DNA of 64,000 nucleotides. Source: Sphingobacterium gobiense (GTDB lineage: Bacteria; Bacteroidota; Bacteroidia; Sphingobacteriales; Sphingobacteriaceae). Made by a program: the position numbers and the translations under genes. The notes beneath the pieces were generated by a model. That model was not told the origin of the DNA. It searched no databases and saw nothing but the letters and a program-made list of their open reading frames with translations. The DNA is taken from contig NZ_PVBS01000001.1 in NCBI RefSeq assembly GCF_002980575.1, forward strand, positions 992,001 through 1,056,000, read 5' to 3'. Positions 30,971 through 39,397 of the stretch are shown one piece after another. How positions within the stretch are numbered: position 1 is the stretch's first letter; each line of letters begins with the position of its first letter.

Positions 30971-31016
30971 AAAAAAAGTGCTTTCCTAAACAGCTGAGTA
31001 TCTATTAGAAAAGCAC
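30971..31016 (-). terminator. Rho-independent terminator after the first SusC/SusD operon
   Basis: On the minus strand a 12-bp stem (arms 31005-31016 and 30978-30989, one G-U pair) is followed by seven U (A-run at 30971-30977). It follows the DUF4998 gene and precedes the GH16 lipoprotein gene. Confidence 0.8.
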
Positions 31017-31025
31017 CTATATTAT

Positions 31026-32255
31026 TTATTCATAAATCAGCGAGACCGACAATCCCCTGACATTAAAGAACTGATTGCTCGAGCTCATTAAGTTGGTTAC
31101 AAAACCAATCGTGATCGGCTGATTCTGAGGATTCTCAAAACGGAATCTAACCGTTTGATAACCATCTGCTATCCATTTTAGATTATAATAACCTAACGTA
31201 GATACGGATTCAACGTCTGCTGCATTTGGGATATTACCGTTATCCGTAGCAACAAAATAAATCAGGTTATTGAAAGCATCCACATTTGCGGTAACATTGT
31301 TACGGGTAAACTCAATGACAACCTCGTATTCTCCTGCAGGCAGTGTTGCTGTCTGATAAATTTTACCATTGTTGATATTCGGCGTACCCCAACCGGCCTC
31401 GGCAGAAAGAACTCTTATACCTGTATTAGTGTCCGTAGTGCCTCTACCACCGCTAATATTATTCGCCTCAGCATTGGAAATCCAATCAGAGATCACGCCC
31501 CATCGCCCGGAAATGTTGTGTGCGTCGAAAGGAGCGTTTAAATTACGGTAAAACACATAATCGGGCCTAATTTCCGCATATGCGGTATAAAATGTATCCA
31601 AACAAGTACTATCGGGAAGAAATAAGCTCCGCGACAACATGGGGTAATCTGCGTTTACGTCATCTAGTTCAAAGTCTTTTTCACCAATCGGCAACCGTAA
31701 AACTTTTTCCTGGTTTTCCAGGTTAGTATACTTGATCTCTGAAGCGAAAATACCAGACGATAAGTCGACATTACCTAGTGTACCAAGAAACACCCCACTA
31801 TACGTTGTTAAATCTCTTCGTGATAAAGGCCTATCAAACAAAGATGTCTGATAACGGTCTCCGTATACCGTACCAATGCTGTGTACCGTTATAGAGGGAT
31901 TACCTAATGCGTCGTACGTAACAACTTCAAAGTTATATACATTTTCTGCCATGTTTTCCAATAACACCTCTAATGTATCAACATCAAGTGTACGCTCAAC
32001 GGGAACTGAGATCGAGTCTCTCCTATCGTTCCAAAAAATCCGACACTCAGTAACTTTTGGATCTGAAATAAACAAACCCGCTAACTTAACTCTATTTTTA
32101 CCTGAGAAAATCCGAAGAGAATCTAGCTTCCCTGTGTAAGATATTTCGCCATCGGCGACATACTTCTTCCAGTCGTCCATCTTTGAACAACCCATACTTA
32201 ATCCCAAGACAAGAGATATAAAGAGGAAGAATCTATATTGTTTCCAAAAATTCAT
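31026..32255 (-). CDS. DUF4998/DUF5013-type lipoprotein, probable surface glycan-binding protein
   Basis: A 409-residue lipoprotein (Cys23 in SMGCSKMDD). The N-terminal half with WKKYVADGEISYTGK, GLFISDPKVTECRIFWN and ENVYNFEVVTYDALGN matches DUF4998 as I know it. The C-terminal half (about 245-409) is a beta-sandwich with GEYEVVIEFTRNN and a C-terminal SVSLIYE strand, resembling DUF5013. No catalytic motif is seen. Such proteins occupy the SusE/F-like position after susD, so binding of the target glycan at the cell surface is inferred. Confidence 0.8.
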   Translation of the reverse strand: MNFWKQYRFFLFISLVLGLSMGCSKMDDWKKYVADGEISYTGKLDSLRIFSGKNRVKLAGLFISDPKVTECRIFWNDRRDSISVPVERTLDVDTLEVLLENMAENVYNFEVVTYDALGNPSITVHSIGTVYGDRYQTSLFDRPLSRRDLTTYSGVFLGTLGNVDLSSGIFASEIKYTNLENQEKVLRLPIGEKDFELDDVNADYPMLSRSLFLPDSTCLDTFYTAYAEIRPDYVFYRNLNAPFDAHNISGRWGVISDWISNAEANNISGGRGTTDTNTGIRVLSAEAGWGTPNINNGKIYQTATLPAGEYEVVIEFTRNNVTANVDAFNNLIYFVATDNGNIPNAADVESVSTLGYYNLKWIADGYQTVRFRFENPQNQPITIGFVTNLMSSSNQFFNVRGLSVSLIYE

Positions 32256-32291
32256 GATTTTTCAATTTGTTTCTTAAAAGTAATTTCGTAT

Positions 32292-33515
32292 CTAACGGGG
32301 GTCACCATAAACTTGGACTTCTCCTATTCCCATATAGGTCGTTCCTCCCCAATTCTTAATGCTTCTTATCCGTAGGTATCTAACTTTTGGCGCTGTAACA
32401 TCGAAATCCCAACTGAGTCCTGCATTTGCCGTCTGGTAGTCCTCATTATTCTGCTGGCCGAACGGAAGTCCTGATGGCTTTGTTGCGTTATATTTACCCA
32501 TCAGATGCCAGTTATCGAAACTTCCGTCAGCTGGAGGATTGTCCGAACCCCATACTTCAAATTCTTTAAGGTTTCCTAAATAATAATACGTTCTTCCAAA
32601 TCCACCGCTACTGAAATACTCCGGATAATCCCATATCACGATACGGCTCAGTTTCGCCAGGCGCCCAATATCAAACGTAATGACATGTATTCCTGGATGC
32701 GCATTTTTTGTCTGATAGACGCTGGGCCAATCCCAAATGTTATTATCCCACATTCCTGCCATGGAAGTCGAAGGGTTGTGAGGAGCATCCCCCGGCAGGT
32801 TCATGCCTACATATCCAGATTTCGGAATCGCAGTTTCATAGAGCGGTTTGATATTTGCATACAGTGTGTCGGTATAGTTCAACCAACGGTCCCGGACAGT
32901 AAAAGCAAACGGTTGATCTACGGTATCCAGGCTTGCATCACGCATAATATAGGCGATGTCATCGGTAGCCGTATACAAGCTATTGGGATGCGTAACCCAT
33001 TCTCCGTATTCATCTTTTTGCATAATCTGTATAGCAACTTCGCTACGTTCCGGGTTATCTGCCCGCACATTTACACCACTAAATGCGGGTGCTACTTCCA
33101 TACTTCTATAAATATCCCAAATTGGAGACTCCTGTGGATGTATCTTCACTTTTGTAACTTCCGAAACTTTTTCGCTGCGGTTGACGGCATACAGCTCCAC
33201 ATCGTACTCCCCTTCGTTAGCAAAGCCTTCTACCATTAACCAATTATTATAATACGAAGATTTTACCTCCATCGGCTTACCATGGGGAAGTTTATACACT
33301 GCTTTCACATACAAGAGATCCTGCTGACTCGGCACCGTATAGGAGAGTTTCGCCTTTCCGGCTAAATTCTCCACTTGAACATTGGTAACAGGACCTGGAG
33401 CGTCTTGATTATTTTCCAAGGGGGTACGAAGACCATCTTCACCACAGCTCCAGAAGCCCACTCCTAAAATGCACAGCAATAAAAAATTAACTATATTTTT
33501 CATTTTATCTTTCAT
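32292..33515 (-). CDS. DUF4959/DUF5126/DUF5000-type lipoprotein, probable surface glycan-binding protein
   Basis: A 407-residue lipoprotein (Cys24 in FWSCGEDG; a second in-frame ATG at 33503 is also possible). An N-terminal Ig-like domain (VTNVQVENLAGKAKLSYTVP, then ELYAVNRSEKVSEV) is followed by a middle domain and a discoidin-like C-terminal sandwich (about 265-407, with LKEFEVWGSDNP and VRYLRIRSIKNWGG). This order matches DUF4959-DUF5126-DUF5000. The protein lies 13 bases after susD and 36 bases before the DUF4998 gene, so SusC-SusD-two binding lipoproteins form one operon. The F5/8C-like end suggests carbohydrate contact. Confidence 0.82.
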   Translation of the reverse strand: MKDKMKNIVNFLLLCILGVGFWSCGEDGLRTPLENNQDAPGPVTNVQVENLAGKAKLSYTVPSQQDLLYVKAVYKLPHGKPMEVKSSYYNNWLMVEGFANEGEYDVELYAVNRSEKVSEVTKVKIHPQESPIWDIYRSMEVAPAFSGVNVRADNPERSEVAIQIMQKDEYGEWVTHPNSLYTATDDIAYIMRDASLDTVDQPFAFTVRDRWLNYTDTLYANIKPLYETAIPKSGYVGMNLPGDAPHNPSTSMAGMWDNNIWDWPSVYQTKNAHPGIHVITFDIGRLAKLSRIVIWDYPEYFSSGGFGRTYYYLGNLKEFEVWGSDNPPADGSFDNWHLMGKYNATKPSGLPFGQQNNEDYQTANAGLSWDFDVTAPKVRYLRIRSIKNWGGTTYMGIGEVQVYGDPR

Positions 33516-33528
33516 TTAATTTATTATT

Positions 33529-35430
33529 TTACCATCCAGGTGATTGAACTAGATTTTTATTTTGAATAACTGCGTTTTCTGATAGCGGCCAAAAATAATC
33601 CCTTGGTGCAACAAAACGTTGTTGATAGACCGTATTGATTTGGTAATATGAAATGGCATTTTCACCTGCCATATTCCAACCCGTAATCGGTGCATTCAAA
33701 TAAATCGCTGACTTTTTCCAACGTTTCAAATCCCAGAGACGATGCCCCTCAAACGCTAGTTCGATCAAACGTTCCTGATGTATAATTTCGCGCAACCCTT
33801 CTTTGGTCGTGAATTTGGACGGGTTCGTTGAATAGGTTGTCCAAGATTCTTTCACACCTTCCAAACCAGCCCTATCACGAATCTTATCAAGATAGACAAA
33901 TACCTCATCATTATCAGGCCCATACGCCTCATTCAAAGCTTCTGCATACATCAGGTATACATCTGCCAAGCGGATTTCCGGCCAAGGATAAACGCGATAG
34001 GAAGCTCCAGAAGAACTCATCGTTTGGTTCCAATCCACTAGTTTTTTGATAAAATATCCGGTAACATTAAAGTGAAAGGCATGTGTACTACCCGCGTAGT
34101 CCGTTCGTTTACTCCGCAAAACAAAAGTATTTTCATCAGAATTACTCGGACTATCATATTTGTACCATACCGCACCATCAAAAGCCAAGCTAGCATAAAA
34201 ACGAGGCTCTCTATCAAAATGTAGACGCGAGGTTTCAAATCCCTCAGCAATACGGAATCGTTCTTCATGTGTCGCGATCCTCAACTCCGTATCATCCCTG
34301 AAAGACAATGTTCTATCCTCGTTAATAGGCACACCATTTTTCGTATAGAATTGTCTAGCGACCTTCAATGGAGGTGATAAGATTTTTCGGGCATTGTTAT
34401 GATTATGATCAATATGTAAGGGTGCCATGGCCTGCAATTGTAAGTCTGCCGTCGTGCTATTTGAATTTGCCCAGATGTGCTCTTCGTTCCAACGCTCTGT
34501 AATCGCTTGACGCAAATCGAGCTCTAACATCGTTTGTTCTGAAAGTGAAAATGAAGTCGGCGGCATTGTAAACAATTTATGTCCGGCTTCTTCTGCTATA
34601 TCAATTGCTTCTTTTGCCGCCGCAGCGGCCTGCACCCATTTTTCGCTCTTAAATTCTTGGTCAAACAGGAGCTTTCCATCTTTATTAGTATAGTTTGCAT
34701 AATCTGAATTTCCATTGAATAATGGACTTGCCACCGTTAACAATACTTTCGCCTTCACTGCTTTAGCAATCGGTCTGGTTAAACGCCCTAATTCCAAAGT
34801 CCTGTCTGTAATGATCATCGGAAGTTTATCAGCTGAAGCATCCAATAACTCTACGATATACGCGATACACTCATCTATAGAGTTTCTCGGTATCGCCACT
34901 TCTTCTTTGGTCGCATCGATTCCCAAATTCGTTTGAATCAAGGGAACCGGGCCATACATACGTACTAAAAGGAAATGATAATATGCTTTCAAAAATTCTG
35001 CTTCACCAATCCATCTCCGACGTTCAACATCGGTGATGTCTCGAATTTTCGTCGGATCATTCGCATTTTCTAAAAAGATATTACAATGACGAATAGCTTG
35101 ATACATGCTATTCCAAGATCCGACATAGGCATTCGACACGCTTTGATTACCTCGTGCTATTTCAAATGCATTACTATAGATACTGGTTTGATAAGGAATC
35201 CATATCTCATCTCCTGCTAGCATACCGATATTGGCCACGCTACCATTTTTAGGCAAATAGCTATATAACGTAAACAAGTATTTTTCAGCCTCATTTCGCA
35301 ATTTGAAGGCATGATCAATGGTCGATACATTATCTGGTACAACATCCAAATAACTATCGCAAGATTGGCTCATTCCAAATCCAATAATGGAGGCAGCCCA
35401 TATTATTTTCTTTAATCTTTTAAGTTTCAT
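33529..35430 (-). CDS. SusD/RagB-family starch-binding-like lipoprotein (first pair)
   Basis: A 633-residue outer-membrane lipoprotein (Cys24 in MSQSCDSYLDVVPD). TPR-like helices and SusD blocks are clear: WIGEAEFLKAYYHFLLVRMYGPVPLI, EIRLADVYLMYAEALNEAYG, and a C-terminal FWPLSENAVIQN with NPGW-like end. The ATG at 35430 gives the usual short basic N-terminus; one at 35454 is less likely. SusD caps the SusC channel and helps capture the glycan. It starts 29 bases after SusC. Confidence 0.95.
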   Translation of the reverse strand: MKLKRLKKIIWAASIIGFGMSQSCDSYLDVVPDNVSTIDHAFKLRNEAEKYLFTLYSYLPKNGSVANIGMLAGDEIWIPYQTSIYSNAFEIARGNQSVSNAYVGSWNSMYQAIRHCNIFLENANDPTKIRDITDVERRRWIGEAEFLKAYYHFLLVRMYGPVPLIQTNLGIDATKEEVAIPRNSIDECIAYIVELLDASADKLPMIITDRTLELGRLTRPIAKAVKAKVLLTVASPLFNGNSDYANYTNKDGKLLFDQEFKSEKWVQAAAAAKEAIDIAEEAGHKLFTMPPTSFSLSEQTMLELDLRQAITERWNEEHIWANSNSTTADLQLQAMAPLHIDHNHNNARKILSPPLKVARQFYTKNGVPINEDRTLSFRDDTELRIATHEERFRIAEGFETSRLHFDREPRFYASLAFDGAVWYKYDSPSNSDENTFVLRSKRTDYAGSTHAFHFNVTGYFIKKLVDWNQTMSSSGASYRVYPWPEIRLADVYLMYAEALNEAYGPDNDEVFVYLDKIRDRAGLEGVKESWTTYSTNPSKFTTKEGLREIIHQERLIELAFEGHRLWDLKRWKKSAIYLNAPITGWNMAGENAISYYQINTVYQQRFVAPRDYFWPLSENAVIQNKNLVQSPGW

Positions 35431-35459
35431 CTTTGCGTCTTTCTTTATTAACACCCCTA

Positions 35460-38400
35460 TTAAAAGTCTACCAATATACCGACGTTATACACCGACTGTA
35501 CAGGGTAGCCTAAGCCTTTTCCACCCATCTCTACATCCCACATCTTAAACTTACTCCATACCCATAAGTTAGAACCGCTTAAATACATTCTAAGTCTATT
35601 CACACCGAACCGTTGTGACTTATCGGTAGGTAGGTTGTAACCAATCTCCACATTTTTCAAGCGAAGGAAGGTACCGTTACGCATCCACCACGTCGATTGG
35701 TACTGATTATTTCCAAATCGTAGTGTATTATTCTGTACAAACTGCGGGCTCAATCTCGGCCAAAAAGCATACGCATCTCGATGATCTTCTGACCAATGAC
35801 TTTCTTCAATCACACGTAACAAACCGTTCTGCGCTCCGCCATTGAGCACAAAGGGGGATATATTTTCCGGGTTAATAAAGAACGACGATCGCGCAGAACC
35901 TTGAAAAAACAAGCTTAAATCAAAGTCTTTATAGCCAACAGTTCCCCCAAAACCGTACGTAATCTCCGGGGTTGTCGGCCAACCGATGGGAACCATATCA
36001 TTTAACGTAATCGATCCGTCACCATTCATATCTCTATATTTAATATCCCCTCCCATATAGGTTCCAAACTGTTGCGGAGAGTTAGCTACTTCCACATCGT
36101 CTACAAAAAGCCTTTCGGCGATGAGGCCAAACGTTTGTGCGACAGAATGTCCCGTACGGTATAAATAAGACATGTTTTCGGGATAGTCTAGCTCATCCCT
36201 CTTTAGTATCTTGCTCGTAGCAAATGTGAAATTTGCCCGTAAGGTTGCCCACCAAGCTTGCGAAAACGATTTATTGTAATTAATGGAGGCATCTAAACCT
36301 TTACTTTCGGCTTCGGCCGTGTTAGCCTGTGGAGTTCCCCCCATTAATCCCATTGTCGGGCTCAAAAAAGATCGAGGTTCTAAAATATTGTATCTTCTTT
36401 GATGAAAAGCATCTACGATAATTTCTGTCGAGTTATTGAATAGTGACATGTCCATGCCTAAATTAATCTGTCTGGATTTTTCCCAAGTGATTAAATTGTT
36501 CGCGTAACGAGATATAGAGACGCCAGGTCGGCTATAAAAACTGTTCTCACCAAAAACAGCTCCATATGCGCCATCGTTTAGATTAACCTCAGAAAGATAG
36601 AAAAAGCGATCCTCACGTCGTCCGATCTGGTCGTTTCCTACCCAGCCAAAAGATCCTCGAAATTTCAAGTCGTTTATTGTATTGTGTAGGGGTTCAAAGA
36701 ACTTCTCGTTAGACACTCTATAAGCCATGCCAAAAGACGGAAAGAAACCAAAACGGTATCCGCTTGCAAACCGCTCGGATCCATTATAACCGAAATTAAA
36801 TTCCGCTAAATAGCGATCATCATAGCCATACGTAAAACGTCCCGAAAGACCTTGGTTACGTTGCTCCAGAGAAGATTGTACGGACCCTGCATTACCTGTT
36901 TGGTAGCTCGATAAAATGGTGATCAGCATACCTGAAACATCATGTTTCCCGAATCGCTGTGCATAATTCACAGAAGCTTCCATGTACATACGGGAATCCA
37001 GATTCTTATCACCCTCGGAATAGTTCAGGTATTCCGATCCTGTTACACCAATGGAGTTAGGTCCGCCGTCGTTCAGTACGGACAGATCAATTTCGCCTGT
37101 TACCGGATTCAGGTAGGAACGATAATAAAACGGATTATACTGCCTTACCACATTAAAATAGGAATATCGCTTTAAATATCCCATTGCTCTCGCACTTAAT
37201 CCAGGCGTGATAAAACTGAAATCTTGTTTCAATTCTAACTGCGGCTGCAACGTAGAAGTTTTATACACCTCATACCCTCTCACCATTTCCGCATAAGGGT
37301 TCGTTAGCAAAGATGTACTACCTAGCCCTGAAACTGCACCTCCAAACAATGGATGTTCTGTATACGGAGAAAACGAAGCTGGATATACCGCAGGGAACAT
37401 CACGGGGTTCGACCATATTGCACTTCTGAAAATATGTTGTCCCCCATGAATTCTGTTGTTATTTTCATCGTAACTTCCCACCGGCCCACTATAATCATCA
37501 AATTGTCCATACACTTTGATAGCGGCATCTGTGGTAGGTGTCAATTTTAAATCAACATTAGTACGTATAGAATAGTTTTTTAGTTTAATATTGTTATTGA
37601 AGTTGTTTCGACCATCAACTTTGAGCACACCATTATCAATATTGTAGGTTCCCGCTACATAATAACGAGCCCGTTCTCCACCACCGCTGGCATTGATATT
37701 ATATCCTTGATTAAAAGTATAATCTTTTATAAGCATATCGATCCAATTGTTATTTGGATACAACAACGGATCATCGCCTGCTGCCGTCCGATCAATTTTC
37801 GTTTGTACATAAGGTAAAATAGCCAGCGGATTCCGTGTTAATGCCGCTTCGTTCGCCAATTCCATATATCGAATATTGTCGGCAAACTGAAAATTACGTG
37901 TGTTGGAAGACATTCTATTCTCCGCCCGAAAGCTAAATTTTGTTTTACCTGCAGCACCCGTTTTGGTTGTAATCAAAATCACACCATTGGCGCCCCTAGC
38001 ACCATATACTGCTGCTGCTGTGGCATCTTTCAGTACAGAGAAAGCTTCAATATCATCTGGTTGAAGTCTTGCCATATCCGTTGGAGAGGACTCGATACCG
38101 TCAACTAGGATAAGCGGATCGACTTTTCCTGCTCCGAATGATCCTAGACCACGTATAAAGAAGTCCGCGTTGTCGGCTCCCGGCTCTCCACTTTGCTGAT
38201 AAGCAATCATTCCCGAAATACGTCCTGCTATCATGGTCGTCAAGTTTGATGTCGGGCCTTTTAGCTCTTTGGGGTTTATAGTCGTAATAGAACTAACTAG
38301 AGATCCTTTCTTCTGTGTTCCAAAACCGACGACAACAACGTCCTCAATTTCTTCACCTCCCAATTGTTCCATCACAACATTGAGGACGTACACTTTCTGG

Positions 38401-38702
38401 GCATTAGGCGTCACTTCTGTAAGACGTTTTTCGATACGATTATACCCTACATAGTTATAGACTAGGGTAGCATTTAGGGCAACATCAATGGAATAACGTC
38501 CATTTGCATCCGTAATGCCTAAATTTATTCCTTCTTTAATAGACACTGTCACACCCGCCAAGGGACCAGTCCCATCAGACACTGTTCCTTCTACCCGCAC
38601 CTGTCCTGTTTGGGCAGAAACAAACGGTATACTGTACATACACAGTATTAACATGATACAAGCTATTAAATAATGCTTGTGGTAAATAGTTGGTTTTCGC
38701 AT
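35460..38702 (-). CDS. SusC/RagA TonB-dependent outer-membrane transporter (first pair)
   Basis: A 1080-residue protein with signal peptide, an N-terminal carboxypeptidase-regulatory-like domain (about 32-110), a TonB-box region (EIEDVVVVGFGTQKKGSL), the plug (IRGLGSFGAGKVDPLILVDG, DDIEAFSVLKDATAAAVYG) and a C-terminal 22-strand barrel. It imports oligosaccharides in a TonB-dependent way together with the SusD that follows. Most of the 695-base divergent spacer ahead of it is non-coding. Likely first gene of the operon ending at the terminator near 31 kb. Confidence 0.97.
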   Translation of the reverse strand: MRKPTIYHKHYLIACIMLILCMYSIPFVSAQTGQVRVEGTVSDGTGPLAGVTVSIKEGINLGITDANGRYSIDVALNATLVYNYVGYNRIEKRLTEVTPNAQKVYVLNVVMEQLGGEEIEDVVVVGFGTQKKGSLVSSITTINPKELKGPTSNLTTMIAGRISGMIAYQQSGEPGADNADFFIRGLGSFGAGKVDPLILVDGIESSPTDMARLQPDDIEAFSVLKDATAAAVYGARGANGVILITTKTGAAGKTKFSFRAENRMSSNTRNFQFADNIRYMELANEAALTRNPLAILPYVQTKIDRTAAGDDPLLYPNNNWIDMLIKDYTFNQGYNINASGGGERARYYVAGTYNIDNGVLKVDGRNNFNNNIKLKNYSIRTNVDLKLTPTTDAAIKVYGQFDDYSGPVGSYDENNNRIHGGQHIFRSAIWSNPVMFPAVYPASFSPYTEHPLFGGAVSGLGSTSLLTNPYAEMVRGYEVYKTSTLQPQLELKQDFSFITPGLSARAMGYLKRYSYFNVVRQYNPFYYRSYLNPVTGEIDLSVLNDGGPNSIGVTGSEYLNYSEGDKNLDSRMYMEASVNYAQRFGKHDVSGMLITILSSYQTGNAGSVQSSLEQRNQGLSGRFTYGYDDRYLAEFNFGYNGSERFASGYRFGFFPSFGMAYRVSNEKFFEPLHNTINDLKFRGSFGWVGNDQIGRREDRFFYLSEVNLNDGAYGAVFGENSFYSRPGVSISRYANNLITWEKSRQINLGMDMSLFNNSTEIIVDAFHQRRYNILEPRSFLSPTMGLMGGTPQANTAEAESKGLDASINYNKSFSQAWWATLRANFTFATSKILKRDELDYPENMSYLYRTGHSVAQTFGLIAERLFVDDVEVANSPQQFGTYMGGDIKYRDMNGDGSITLNDMVPIGWPTTPEITYGFGGTVGYKDFDLSLFFQGSARSSFFINPENISPFVLNGGAQNGLLRVIEESHWSEDHRDAYAFWPRLSPQFVQNNTLRFGNNQYQSTWWMRNGTFLRLKNVEIGYNLPTDKSQRFGVNRLRMYLSGSNLWVWSKFKMWDVEMGGKGLGYPVQSVYNVGILVDF

Positions 38703-39397
38703 AGTTTATTCGTTTATAATTCTTCATATTTTAGATCATTCTTTTCCAAGAAAATGCTCATCACCATCGACGTGATGATCTTAATTTAACTTTAGCTGTT
38801 AGGGATCTTCTAATAGGTTCATTCTTTCCATAAATAGTACTTCGTTATGTTAGTTGTTTTTACTTATTGCGTACCATAAAAACCGTCCATGAGAATCAAG
38901 TTCTCAAAAAGGTATATTACCATACCTTAGATGTTCTACAATATGCGTTCTAAATACAGTTTTGAGAATTAGTTTATTTGCAGTGATATTTTTTAGTTAG
39001 CTATTCACAAATTCCAATTCAAAAGTCTAGATTAAAAAAAAAATTGTTGTTGATTTTCCATTCAAAAACATCAAAATATGATTCAATTAACACAGAAGCC
39101 AATAAATTAAATTACAAACCTATTTTTCAAGAAAACAACTATAACACTGTAAAACAACTCGTTAAACAGAATTCTAAATACATTCATTCGAGAGCCTTCT
39201 TGCTCAACAATTTGTAAATACCATTCTAATTCTCAATTTTTGTAATAAATAAACGTCAGATCAACATTTTTACAAATCGCTAGCTAATTAATAATAGTAT
39301 ATACATTCGTACATATGATATCCTTTTCCCAACCCAACCAATACAAAGTCCTTTCACTTGAACAGGGTATTTTAATAAAAACACGTTAAATATCACG
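38703..39397. other. Long divergent regulatory spacer between SusC and GH2
   Basis: There is no gene in these 695 bases. The sequence is strongly A/T-rich and includes an A-run at 39033-39043. It contains repeated elements: TTGAGAATTAG at 38962-38972 recurs inverted as CTAATTCTCAA at 39226-39236; TGAGAA/TTCTCA flank 38890-38906; AAGGTAT/ATACCTT flank 38909-38928. A minus-strand TAGGTTTG (TAnnTTTG) lies at 39122-39115 but without a good -33 partner. The repeats could be sites for the HTCS output domain. Confidence 0.5.
38758..38778 (-). other. Hairpin in the probable SusC leader
   Basis: TCATCAC (38758-38764) and GTGATGA (38772-38778) can pair around a 7-base loop, about 56 bases ahead of the SusC ATG. 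It may be a leader-RNA structure; function is unknown. Confidence 0.35.

Noticed and set aside
39033-39043. A-run as a possible phase-variable tract
   Set aside because: It is in non-coding DNA, not inside a gene or between promoter boxes, and is ordinary for this AT-rich spacer.
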